NCBI RefSeq assembly: GCF_039907765.1
Contig: NZ_JARDJI010000014.1
Location: 57,964 to 121,963 of the forward strand
Source of the DNA: Aminobacter sp039907765
GTDB taxonomy: Bacteria > Pseudomonadota > Alphaproteobacteria > Rhizobiales > Rhizobiaceae
Length of the DNA: 64,000 bases
Reading direction: 5' to 3'
The notes under the pieces were generated by a model, which had not been told where the DNA came from, searched no databases, and was given only the letters and a program-made list of their open reading frames with translations. The translations under genes were made by a program, and so were the position numbers. How positions within the stretch are numbered: position 1 is the first letter of the stretch; each line of letters begins with the position of its first letter. This document shows, in pieces, positions 16,102 to 24,150 of the stretch.

Positions 16102-17194
16102 GATCCTGCGTTCGAGCGTCGACGAACGCCGTACGCTCTTCGAGACGGTCGCTGCCCATTTGGGCACTCAGGCGGCAAATATCGAAAAGGACCTCTACGT
16201 CTGCTGGGTGCTCGACTTTCTGTTCAACCGTCGGCCGAACGACCCGGTCGGGCTCTATTTCAAGGGCGGCACCAGCCTGAGCAAGGCGTATGGATTGGTG
16301 CGCCGGTTCTCCGAGGACATCGACATCGGCATGTACAAAGCTGATCTGTATGTCCCGCTGGAAGCCGACATCGCCGCCCTGCCCTCCGTCAATCAGCAGC
16401 AACGCGCGCTCGCTGAGAAGGTCGACGAGGCCGCGCGGCAGTACATCTCAGGACCGCTCAGAGAACTGCTGACCAGGGAGCTCGCGGTCGTCGAAGAGGC
16501 GGCCGGACGTCCTGGCCATTTTTCGCTGGGCTTCGGCTTTGATCTATATCGCAATAAGGAAGCGCTCGACATCCTGGTGCTTGGCTACAAGAGCGTCTTT
16601 GAGTCCGCGGGCAGCTATGTGCAGGCGGCGGTCCGCATCGAAGGCGGTGCGCGCCCCGATCCCGAGCCGGCCGAGCCACGCGAGATCGTGCCCTACATCG
16701 CTGCCGAAATGCCGGACGGGGAAAGCCTCGCCTTTCGGAACGTGACGACGGTGAGGCCCGAGCGGACCTTCTGGGAGAAAGTGCTGATCCTGCATGCGAT
16801 GACGGAGATGACAGAAAAGCGGCGTCAGGATGCCAATCCCGAGCGGCCCGTGCCTGATCTCAATCGGTACTCACGCCACTACTACGACGTCCATCAGATC
16901 TGGACGCACCCCGATTACGGCGTCGCGACGGCGTCCATACGCGAGCTTGCTGAGGCCTGCCGACAGCACAAGGAGCTGATGTTTCGCGCGCCCGATCATC
17001 GTTACGACCGCGCGGTGCCGGGCAGCTATCGCCTGGTTCCGACGGAAGATATGCGGGCCAAGCTCGCGACGGACTACCAGCGGATGTCATCGATGATTTT
17101 CGGAACGCCGCCGGCCTTTGCGGAGGTCATGGCGAGCATCAAGGCGCTCGAGCAATATCTCAACGTCGCGCCGGCCAATGTCGGGGCGTCATGA
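16082..17194 (+). CDS. abiEii: AbiEii-like nucleotidyltransferase toxin
   Basis: A 370-residue protein with the AbiEii/MenT nucleotidyltransferase signature: FKGGTSLSKAY at about 60-70 and FSEDIDIG at 76-83, the acidic pair that binds metal and NTP. Further conserved stretches are TVRPERTFWEKVLILHAM and SRHYYDVHQIW. Family members add nucleotides to tRNA or another target and arrest growth, giving abortive phage resistance. ATG 16082 lies within the antitoxin gene. The reading frame is complete, so the pair is probably functional. Confidence 0.88.
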   Translation: MQKTFIEILRSSVDERRTLFETVAAHLGTQAANIEKDLYVCWVLDFLFNRRPNDPVGLYFKGGTSLSKAYGLVRRFSEDIDIGMYKADLYVPLEADIAALPSVNQQQRALAEKVDEAARQYISGPLRELLTRELAVVEEAAGRPGHFSLGFGFDLYRNKEALDILVLGYKSVFESAGSYVQAAVRIEGGARPDPEPAEPREIVPYIAAEMPDGESLAFRNVTTVRPERTFWEKVLILHAMTEMTEKRRQDANPERPVPDLNRYSRHYYDVHQIWTHPDYGVATASIRELAEACRQHKELMFRAPDHRYDRAVPGSYRLVPTEDMRAKLATDYQRMSSMIFGTPPAFAEVMASIKALEQYLNVAPANVGAS

Positions 17195-17330
17195 GCGCCT
17201 CGCTCTTTGCCAGCGTCGAACCTCCTGCGTCATGTCGGGCAGAAAGATGCCAGCAGTCACTGAACATGTCGGTGAGAGGACGGCATAGGGGAAAAGCCGA
17301 CACGGCCATGTTCTGGGGGAGTGGAATGGC

Positions 17331-18995
17331 ATGACATTGATCCGAGTGCTCGAAATCGAGAACTTTCGTGCGATCAAGAAGCTCCGATGGTTGCCGGGTC
17401 CAGGCGTGAATTGTCTGATTGGGCCGGGCGACAGCGGGAAATCCACCATCCTCGACGCCATCGATCTGTGCCTTGGCGCACGGCGATCGCTGACTTTCAC
17501 GGATGCGGATTTTCATGCGATCGATTTTCATCAATCCATCCGCATTTGCGTGACCCTTGGCGCTCTTGATGAGCCGCTCAAGAACATGGACACGTACGGG
17601 GATTTCCTCGTGGGGTTCAACGCCGGCACCGGCATCATTGAGCCCGAACCAGGAGCGGGGATCGAAACGGCACTGACCCTGCAACTCACGGTGCAGAGTG
17701 ATCTCGAGCCGGAATGGTCACTTGTATCCCCGCGCGCTCAGGCAGCGGGACGCACCCGCAATCTCAACTGGGCCGATCGCACCCGAATTGCGCCTGCGCG
17801 TCTGGGTGTTACCGGGGACACCCACCTGACGTGGCGGCGCGGCTCGGTGCTGAGCAAACTTTCAGATGGCAAGGCGGATACATCGAACGAGCTTACCCGG
17901 TTGGCCCGCCAAATGCGGGACGCCTTCGACCAGAAGGAACTCAAGGAACTCGAAGGGTCACTGAAGCTGGTCACGACCGCTGCAGGCGAGATGGGTGTGC
18001 CAGTCGGCGCGGCGGTGCAGGCTCTCATCGATGCGGGCTCGGTCACCTTCACGGGCGGCACGATCTCTCTTCACGATGAGAATGGCATAACGCTCCGATC
18101 TCTCGGCCTGGGCTCGTCGCGTTTGCTTATCGCGGCGTTGCAGCGAAAGGCTGCTGACAAGGCTACGACCTTCCTGATCGATGAACTTGAATATGGTCTG
18201 GAGCCGCACCGCATCATCCGGTTGCTCGGAGCGCTTGGTGCAAAAGAAGAAGTTCCCCCGCTGCAGGTGTTCGCGACGAGCCATTCCCCGACGGCTGTTA
18301 CGGAATTGAGTGCCCATCAGCTGCATATCGTGCGACGCAATAGCGGTGGAGAGCACGTCGTCACCCGCGCCGGCGACGCCGGCGACGTGCAGGGCACGAT
18401 CCGAGCTCACGCCCACGCCCTGCTCGCCACCTCGATCATCGTGTGCGAAGGCGGCAGCGAGATCGGGCTCATGCGCGGACTGGATCAGCATTTTACCAGT
18501 ACGGGTGAAATATCCTTGGCGGCCTGTGGGGCCACGCTCGTCAACGGCAACGGTGATGAGACCTTCAGCCGCGCCAATGCCTTGAAGTCTCTTGGATATC
18601 GCGTCGCCATCCTGCGGGATAGTGACAAGCTCGCGCCGGCCGACGCGGAAGCGACCTTCCTTGCCGGGGGAGGGAATGTTTTCGCCTGGGGCGGCGGCCG
18701 AGCCCTGGAGCAGGAACTCTTCGTTGCCCTTCCCGATGGTCCCGCCGCCAAGCTGTTGGATCTTGCCGTCGAGACAAAGGACCGAGCGCTCGTTGAGGCG
18801 CATATCAAGACGATTTCGAACGGAGCGCAAACACTTGACGGCTTGGAGACCGAGGCGCTGATCAATGGTTTCAGTGCCGATAGCCGGGTACTCCTAGGCA
18901 ATGCGGCGGCCCGCTTCGGCTGGTTGAAGACCATTACGGCCATGGCGGTTGCCGGGCGGACTATTGTCGGCTCTGTCGCAAACCTGAAGTCTTGA
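17331..18995 (+). CDS. OLD-family ATP-dependent nuclease (GajA-like), orphan
   Basis: A 554-residue protein with an ABC-type ATPase domain and a C-terminal TOPRIM domain. Seen motifs are Walker A GPGDSGKS (31-38), LGLGSSRLLIAAL signature region, Walker B-like FLIDELEYG (281-289), ATSHSP (315-320), then TOPRIM CEGGSE (372-377) and LRDSDK (428-433). This is the layout of OLD nucleases and of GajA of the Gabija anti-phage system. The Gabija partner helicase gene gajB would follow, but immediately downstream is an IS6 scrap. It is either a stand-alone OLD nuclease or a Gabija system that lost gajB. The 137-bp gap after AbiEii should hold its own promoter. Confidence 0.85.
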   Translation: MTLIRVLEIENFRAIKKLRWLPGPGVNCLIGPGDSGKSTILDAIDLCLGARRSLTFTDADFHAIDFHQSIRICVTLGALDEPLKNMDTYGDFLVGFNAGTGIIEPEPGAGIETALTLQLTVQSDLEPEWSLVSPRAQAAGRTRNLNWADRTRIAPARLGVTGDTHLTWRRGSVLSKLSDGKADTSNELTRLARQMRDAFDQKELKELEGSLKLVTTAAGEMGVPVGAAVQALIDAGSVTFTGGTISLHDENGITLRSLGLGSSRLLIAALQRKAADKATTFLIDELEYGLEPHRIIRLLGALGAKEEVPPLQVFATSHSPTAVTELSAHQLHIVRRNSGGEHVVTRAGDAGDVQGTIRAHAHALLATSIIVCEGGSEIGLMRGLDQHFTSTGEISLAACGATLVNGNGDETFSRANALKSLGYRVAILRDSDKLAPADAEATFLAGGGNVFAWGGGRALEQELFVALPDGPAAKLLDLAVETKDRALVEAHIKTISNGAQTLDGLETEALINGFSADSRVLLGNAAARFGWLKTITAMAVAGRTIVGSVANLKS

Positions 18996-19020
18996 GGCGG
19001 TTTGCCGCTTTGGCGATCCG

Positions 19021-19219
19021 TCAGGCGGCGACAATTTCGAACTGCTCAGCGATCGACGGCGCCGGATTATGGGCATACCTCGCTTGTCGTTTGCGCATCA
19101 TGTGGACCATCTCGATGCCGGAAAGAATGATGGCGGCGCTCGACTGCGACTTGAAGCCGAGCATGGACCGAATGCGGCGCTTGACGCGGCGATGATCCTG
19201 CTCGATGCGGTTGTTCAGA
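19021..19219 (-). pseudogene. IS6/IS26-family transposase C-terminal fragment
   Basis: On the minus strand the last about 65 codons of an IS6 transposase remain: NRIEQDHRRVKRRIRSMLGF, then SAAIILSGIEMVHMMRKRQ. The fragment is cut at 19220 by the left end of IS66 element 2. The 5' two-thirds of the gene, including the catalytic domain, are not present on the far side. Confidence 0.85.
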
Positions 19220-19297
19220 GTAAGCGTCGTCCCGTCCGCACCTTCACCATCGTGAGGTAAGAGCCCAATGTGACGATCCGTTTTGGAGGATCGTTTT

Positions 19298-19729
19298 GTG
19301 TCTAGGCTTGACCATAGACTTGAGCCGGACAGTGAGGTCCGGCGCTTTGAGGTAATCAACGGGGCGATGGGGCGTCGGCGCTGGAGCGCTGACGAGCGGG
19401 CGCAGATCCTGGAGGAGTCACTTGCGCCCGGTGCGGTGGTTTCGGCGGTGGCCCGTCGGCATGGACTGACGCCGCAGCAGTTGTTCACCTGGCGGCGCGA
19501 AGCGCGGAAGCGGGCGGAGGCCGAGACGTTGTCCTTCGTTCCGGTCGTGGTCGCGCCGGAGCCGGCAGATGCAAAGGGGCCGAAGCCGCCCCGGTCCAAG
19601 CGCCGTGCCCCGCGACGGCGTACGGCGGCAATCGAACTGGAGGCGGCCGGTGTCACGGTGCGGATCTGCGACGGCGCGTCTGCGGCCACGATTGCGGCGG
19701 TGGTCGGTGCCTTGAAGGGCGCATCGTGA
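19298..19729 (+). CDS. tnpA: IS66 TnpA (orf1)
   Basis: A 143-residue IS66 orf1 protein: RRRWSADERAQILEESLAPG, VARRHGLTPQQLFTWRREAR and the C-terminal AIELEAAGVTVRICDGASAA. GTG 19298 follows GGAGG at 19286-19290 and is preferred over TTG 19283. The tnpB GTG overlaps its stop (19726-19729). It belongs to a different IS66 branch from the tnpA at 1243 and is closer to the copy at 35315. Confidence 0.88.
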   Translation: MSRLDHRLEPDSEVRRFEVINGAMGRRRWSADERAQILEESLAPGAVVSAVARRHGLTPQQLFTWRREARKRAEAETLSFVPVVVAPEPADAKGPKPPRSKRRAPRRRTAAIELEAAGVTVRICDGASAATIAAVVGALKGAS

Positions 19730-19781
19730 TCGGCCCGACCGGCGCGGTGCGCGTCCTGGTGGCGACGAAACCGGTGGACTT

Positions 19782-19823
19782 CCGCAATTATGCGGAGCGC
19801 AGGATTATGCGGAGTCCTGGCCG
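19782..19823 (+). repeat. left inverted repeat of the RIT element
   Basis: A 42-bp sequence starting CCGCAATTATGCGGAGCGCA; its exact inverse complement is at 23133-23174. It contains two direct copies of ATTATGCGGAG, 17 bp apart. Confidence 0.9.
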
Positions 19824-19937
19824 GTGCAGATAAACATACATGCTTAATATCAATGTGTTGCGTGCAATCGCGCAACCTTTTCAGTCAGCATAATTTGGTC
19901 CTCCCTGAGGTGTGCATGCATTTCAAGGGGAGACGAT

Positions 19938-21182
19938 ATGGTCATCACGAAGAGTAAGTCACTGAACCCGGGCCGTATGGACGCCGGCTTCCTGATTCCA
20001 TTGGTTGCAGAGTTTGGATCGCACCTCGAAGTTCTTGGCTACAGCCGACTGACGATCAGTGGCTATACGGATTCCGCCCGGCACTTCGCAGCATGGATGC
20101 TCGAGGCAGGCTTGCCGCTGGACGAGATCTGCAAGGACACGGTCGATCGCTTCGCCCACCACCATTGCCAGTGTGCCGGAGCCCGGCGATGGAACGGTGT
20201 ATCGAGGAAGTATGCGAGGCGGGTGGGCAGGTTCGTCGCATTCCTCGCCGAGCGTCAGTTCATCGCGCCGGCGCCGAGCGTCGCGGCGGAGATCGTTCAT
20301 CCGCAGATCCTGGGCTACCAGCGATGGCTCGCCGTTCACCGTGGCCTGTCCGTTCGGTCGATTTGGCGTCAAGGCCGTATGATCAAGCGTTTGCTGTCCG
20401 CCCTTGGCGAAGAATCGCGGGCCTACAGCGCCACCACCATCCGCGCGACAGTCCGCGCCGAGGCGGAGCGGTGCTCTCCCAGCCACGTCAGGACAATGAC
20501 GAGCGCACTTCGAGGCTATCTTCGCTTCCTCGCAGCGTCGGGCCTGTGTCGCCCCGGGTTGGACCAGGCGGTGCCGCCGGTCCTGCAATGGCGGCTCTCG
20601 GCTCTGCCCCGCTATCTGCCGACCGCGGAGGTCGAGCGCATGATCGCCTCGTGCGACCTGGCAACGCCGCTCGGTCTGCGCGACCGGGCGATATTGCTGC
20701 TCCTCGGACGACTCGGCCTGCGTGCTGGAGATATCTGCTGCATGCGCCTTGATGACTTCGACTGGGCGGCCGGCACGCTGCGTGTGAGCGGCAAGAGCCG
20801 GCGGGGCGTGCGTTTACCGCTGCCACAAGACGCGGGCGACGCGGTCTTGGCCTACATCGAGACCGGCCGACCGACGGTGACGGAAGATCGACTATTCCTG
20901 CGATCGATCGCGCCCTATCGGCCGTTCACGACGTCCTCATCGATCGGTGGGATCGTCGTCCGCGCCTTGCGACAGGCCGGCGTTGAAGATCCTCCATTCA
21001 AGGGCGCGGGCCTTCTTCGTCATTCCGCCGCGACGACCATGTTGCGCGCGGGCGCGACGCTTGAGGCTGTCGGCGCCGTCCTGCGTCATCGCTCGCTCGA
21101 CATGACGGCACACTACGCGAAGGTCGATGTGCCCATGCTCGAGACAATCGCCCAGCCTTGGCCGGGAGAAGCATCATGCTGA
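19938..21182 (+). CDS. ritA: RIT tyrosine recombinase A
   Basis: A 414-residue tyrosine recombinase, first gene of the trio. The catalytic domain shows LGRLGLRAGDICCMRL (first Arg), GAGLLRHSAATTMLRAGATL (His-x-x-Arg region) and AVLRHRSLDMTAHYAKVD with the Tyr. The N-terminal domain has a GYSRLTISGYTDSARHF core-binding start. In RIT elements the three recombinases are thought to act together, but the division of labour is unknown. ATG 19938 follows AAGGGGAGA. Its stop lies within the start of ritB. Confidence 0.88.
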   Translation: MVITKSKSLNPGRMDAGFLIPLVAEFGSHLEVLGYSRLTISGYTDSARHFAAWMLEAGLPLDEICKDTVDRFAHHHCQCAGARRWNGVSRKYARRVGRFVAFLAERQFIAPAPSVAAEIVHPQILGYQRWLAVHRGLSVRSIWRQGRMIKRLLSALGEESRAYSATTIRATVRAEAERCSPSHVRTMTSALRGYLRFLAASGLCRPGLDQAVPPVLQWRLSALPRYLPTAEVERMIASCDLATPLGLRDRAILLLLGRLGLRAGDICCMRLDDFDWAAGTLRVSGKSRRGVRLPLPQDAGDAVLAYIETGRPTVTEDRLFLRSIAPYRPFTTSSSIGGIVVRALRQAGVEDPPFKGAGLLRHSAATTMLRAGATLEAVGAVLRHRSLDMTAHYAKVDVPMLETIAQPWPGEASC

Positions 21183-22090
21183 ATGAAGACCTGGACCGGC
21201 ATATCAGCCTTCATCACGCCCTGGGCTTCAAGTTCCGTACCCAGGCGCTGCTCCTGCGCAATTTTGTGGCCTATGCTGAAGCGCGCGGCGATCAGATCAT
21301 CAGCGCCGATCGTGTCCTCGCCTGGGCTGTGGAAGCACCGTCACCACAACAACGGCGCAACCGTCTTCTCGAAGTCCGCCGCTTCGCGATCGCAATGCAT
21401 GCCGAGGATGACCGGCACGAGATACCGGCCACCGATGCTTTTGGGCGTGGCCTGTTCACCCGCAGGATTCCTCATATCTACAGCCAGGACGATATCCTGC
21501 GCTTGATGACCGCCGCCGCATCTCTATCGCCGGCCGGGACGATCCGGCCCTTGACCTACGCCACCTTGTTCGGGTTGCTCGCTGCGACCGGCATGAGGAT
21601 ATCCGAAGCCCTCGCGCTGCGCCTGGCGGATATCACCGACGATGGCCTGATCGTTGACAAGACCAAGTTTAAGAAGAGCCGGCTGCTGCCGCTGCATCCG
21701 TCAACCCGACGAGCACTGAACGCCTATCTGGCGGTCCGGTTGCGCGTCGCCGCCGAGAGCGACATTCTGCTGATCGGCAACACCGGCAAGGCGGTGGCCT
21801 ATCCGACGGTCATCGCTATCTTCCTGCGGTTGACCCGTTCTATCGGACTTCGCCGAACACCCGGCACCGGCGGGCCGCGGATCCACGACCTGCGTCATAC
21901 CTTCGCCGTCCGCTCTCTTGAGAGCTGTCACAGCAACGCCGCCGCGGTGTCGCGGCATATCGTCGGATTGAGCACCTATCTCGGCCATGCTCACGTTACG
22001 GATACCTACTGGTATCTTCAGGCGAGCCCGGCGCTGATGACCCATATCGCCGACGCCGGCGAAGCGCTGCAGCGGGGAGAAGTGCAATGA
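21176..22090 (+). CDS. ritB: RIT tyrosine recombinase B
   Basis: A 304-residue tyrosine recombinase, the shortest of the trio as usual. Motifs: AATGMRISEALALRLADI (first Arg), IHDLRHTFAVRSL (His-x-x-Arg), LSTYLGHAHVTDTYWYL with the C-terminal Tyr. ATG 21176 overlaps the ritA stop by 7 bases and has GGGAGA upstream; an in-frame ATG at 21158 lies inside ritA. The gene ends by an ATGA overlap with ritC, so all three are coupled. Confidence 0.88.
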   Translation: MLNEDLDRHISLHHALGFKFRTQALLLRNFVAYAEARGDQIISADRVLAWAVEAPSPQQRRNRLLEVRRFAIAMHAEDDRHEIPATDAFGRGLFTRRIPHIYSQDDILRLMTAAASLSPAGTIRPLTYATLFGLLAATGMRISEALALRLADITDDGLIVDKTKFKKSRLLPLHPSTRRALNAYLAVRLRVAAESDILLIGNTGKAVAYPTVIAIFLRLTRSIGLRRTPGTGGPRIHDLRHTFAVRSLESCHSNAAAVSRHIVGLSTYLGHAHVTDTYWYLQASPALMTHIADAGEALQRGEVQ

Positions 22091-23097
22091 CAGCGCTCGC
22101 CCCACCTCTCGCGACCTTCCTTCGCGAGCATCTTCCTCGTGAGCGCCGCGCCAGTCCGCATACCTGCGAAGCATACGCCTATAGCTTCCAACTGCTGGTC
22201 ACGTTCGCCGCACGGCGCCTTGGGACACAACCTTCCCGGCTGGAGATCGAACAGCTGGACGTGCCGATGATCCTGGCCTTCCTGGAATATGTCGAGCAGG
22301 AACGCGGCAACTCGGCACGATCACGCAACGCCCGTCTGGCAGCCATCAAGTCGTTCTTCCACTTCCTGGAGTATCGCCTGCCGGCCTGCCTCGATCAGGC
22401 TTCGCGGGTGCATGCGATACCGATGAAGAAGATCGATCAGGGGCTGGTCGCCACTCTGACCCGGACCGAGATCCAGGCACTACTGGATGCTCCGGACCCT
22501 CGCACGCTCTCTGGCACACGCGACCGGGCGATGCTTCATCTTGCGTTCGCTGCCGGGCTGCGTGTGTCCGAACTCGTCGGGCTCAGGGTCGATCAGTTCG
22601 ACGCGAGGGCGCCGGCCAGCATCCATGTCATGGGTAAGGGCCGGCGAGAGCGCGTTCTGCCACTATGGCGGGAGACCACGGCCGTGATCAGAGCTTGGCT
22701 CGCAGTCCGTCCGCGGGGTCTGGATACCGCGCTGTTCCTCAACAGCGCCGGACGGGTGATGACCCGTTCCGGGTTCGAATACATTCTCGCCAAGCACGCT
22801 GAGAAAGCCGCGGCCGCCCAGCGCTCCATCATTGGAAAGAAGGTGTCGCCGCACGTCCTTCGGCACAGTTGCGCGATGCACATGCTCCAGGCGACGCACG
22901 ACATCCGAAAGGTCGCACTATGGCTCGGCCACGTCAGCCTTCAAAGCACGGAGGCCTACCTGCGGGCGGATCCGTCCGAGAAGCTGGAGGCTCTGAACGC
23001 CGCCTCAGCCCCGAACCTCAAGCCCGGTCGCTTCCGACCGCCTGACAAGCTATTGGCAATGATCAACGGCGGTGAGGCCGAAAATTATGCGGAGTGA
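22087..23097 (+). CDS. ritC: RIT tyrosine recombinase C
   Basis: A 336-residue XerC/D-like recombinase. It has the N-terminal SAM-like domain (CEAYAYSFQLLVTFAARRL) and the catalytic boxes AAGLRVSELVGLRV, VMGKGRRERVLPL, SPHVLRHSCAMHMLQATHD and LGHVSLQSTEAYL. The start ATG overlaps the ritB stop. The stop TGA at 23095-23097 is 35 bp before the right inverted repeat. Its catalytic half resembles that of the solitary recombinase at 1906-3375. Confidence 0.9.
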   Translation: MTALAPPLATFLREHLPRERRASPHTCEAYAYSFQLLVTFAARRLGTQPSRLEIEQLDVPMILAFLEYVEQERGNSARSRNARLAAIKSFFHFLEYRLPACLDQASRVHAIPMKKIDQGLVATLTRTEIQALLDAPDPRTLSGTRDRAMLHLAFAAGLRVSELVGLRVDQFDARAPASIHVMGKGRRERVLPLWRETTAVIRAWLAVRPRGLDTALFLNSAGRVMTRSGFEYILAKHAEKAAAAQRSIIGKKVSPHVLRHSCAMHMLQATHDIRKVALWLGHVSLQSTEAYLRADPSEKLEALNAASAPNLKPGRFRPPDKLLAMINGGEAENYAE

Positions 23098-23132
23098 TGC
23101 ACCCGAAAAGCCTTGGCCAGTTCTCGGTCAAA

Positions 23133-23174
23133 CGGCCAGGACTCCGCATAATCCTGCGCTCCGCATAATTGCGG
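23133..23174 (-). repeat. right inverted repeat of the RIT element
   Basis: Exact 42-bp inverse complement of 19782-19823; carries two CTCCGCATAAT copies. Confidence 0.9.
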
Positions 23175-23200
23175 TTATGCAGAGCCCCGCATAACCGCAA
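23169..23200. repeat. 12-8-12 palindrome at the right RIT junction
   Basis: TTGCGGTTATGC and GCATAACCGCAA are perfect inverse arms around AGAGCCCC. The palindrome overlaps the last bases of the right inverted repeat and the CCGCAA target copy. The left junction has no equivalent. Confidence 0.85.
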
Positions 23201-23543
23201 GGGAGCGGAAGGTCTGGCGGCGCTCGTGCGCGAGACGATGGGCGCGGATCCGTTCTCGGGCGCGGTCTACGTGTTCCGGGCCAAGCGCGCCGACCGGATC
23301 AAGCTGGTCTACTTCGACGGCACGGGCGTATGTCTGTTCGCCAAGCGGCTGGAGGATGGCAAGTTTTGCTGGCCGGGCATTACCGACGCCGTCGTGCGGC
23401 TGACGGCTGCGCAGTTGCAGGCGCTGCTGGAAGGCCTCGACTGGCGGCGGGTGCACGAGACGCGCGAGACGCGTGTTCCGACGACAGCGAGCTGACCATC
23501 GCATCATTGCCAAACCACTGGAATCCATGCTTGAATCCGCTTT

Positions 23544-24129
23544 GTGACCGACGCGGCCGCTGCCCTTCCCGACGATCCTCACGCGCTTCAGGCGATGCTT
23601 CTGGCCGAACGCGCGGAGAACGAGAAGCTCCGCCAGATCATCAAGGAGTTGCAGCGCCATCGCTTCGGCCGGAGGGCCGAGAGCCTGCCTGAAGACCAAC
23701 TGCTCCTGGGGTTGGAGGAAGCCGAGCAGGTGGAGGCGGAGGGCTTCGCCAGCGAGGAAACTGCAGACCCCACGAAGCGTGACGCCCGGGCTCGTAAGCG
23801 CCGCGCCAACCGCGGTTCGTTGCCCGCCCACCTGTCGCGCGTGGAGCGGGTGATCGACATCGCCGACAAGATCTGCCCGTGCTGTCGAGGCCAGTTGCAT
23901 GTGATGGGCGAGGACGTCTCCGAACGTCTCGACATCGTGCCCGCTCAGTTCCGGGTGATCGTCACCCGTCGGCCGAAATATGCCTGTCGCGCCTGCGAAG
24001 AGGTGGTGGTCCAGGCGCCGGCGTCAGCACGCCTCGTCGAAGGCGGCATTCCGACAGAGGCCACGGTGGCTCATGTGCTGGTGTCGAAGTATGCCGACCA
24101 CCTTCCCCTGTACCGCCAGGCCCAGATTT
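23544..24129 (+). pseudogene. tnpC: IS66 TnpC transposase, N-terminal part only
   Basis: The leucine-zipper-like start and IIKELQRHRFGRRAESLPED, zinc-ribbon ICPCCRGQLH, RRPKYACRACEEVVVQAP and KYADHLPLYRQAQIY are present, closely matching the intact TnpC at 36189. After QAQIY (24129) the sequence changes to about 20 bp of unknown origin and then the ISL3 end. The DDE catalytic domain is missing. Confidence 0.9.
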
Positions 24130-24150
24130 ATGTGATTTTTCATGGAAAGA

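Larger units (their letters stand above)
19788..23200 (+). mobile_element. Recombinase-in-Trio (RIT) element
   Basis: A 3.4-kb unit with three overlapping tyrosine-recombinase genes in one direction and 42-bp perfect inverted repeats, the defining layout of RIT elements. It lies in IS66 tnpB between two CCGCAA copies (19782-19787 and 23195-23200). No cargo gene is present. If the ends were joined, CCGCAA would be flanked by matching arms (CCGCATAA and TTATGCGG), a plausible recombinase core site. Confidence 0.9.
19726..23495 (+). pseudogene. tnpB: IS66 TnpB (orf2), split by the RIT element
   Basis: The first 20 codons (IGPTGAVRVLVATKPVDFRN) end at 19787 and the gene resumes at 23195 with KGAEGLAALVRETMGADPF, then VYVFRAKRADRIKLVYFDG to the stop at 23493-23495. 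Removing the insert and one CCGCAA copy restores the family sequence FRKGAE. This TnpB should be inactive until the RIT element leaves precisely. Confidence 0.9.
19220..24129 (+). mobile_element. IS66-family element 2, interrupted by a RIT element and truncated
   Basis: The left end GTAAGCGTCGTCCC at 19220 is inserted in the IS6 remnant. Order: tnpA, tnpB split by the RIT element, tnpC cut short at about 24129. The right terminal repeat is lost, so no target duplication can be checked. Confidence 0.85.

Noticed and set aside
18995..19021. A gajB helicase gene after the OLD/GajA-like nuclease
   Set aside because: The sequence goes directly into an IS6 transposase remnant; no UvrD-like motif is present in any frame.
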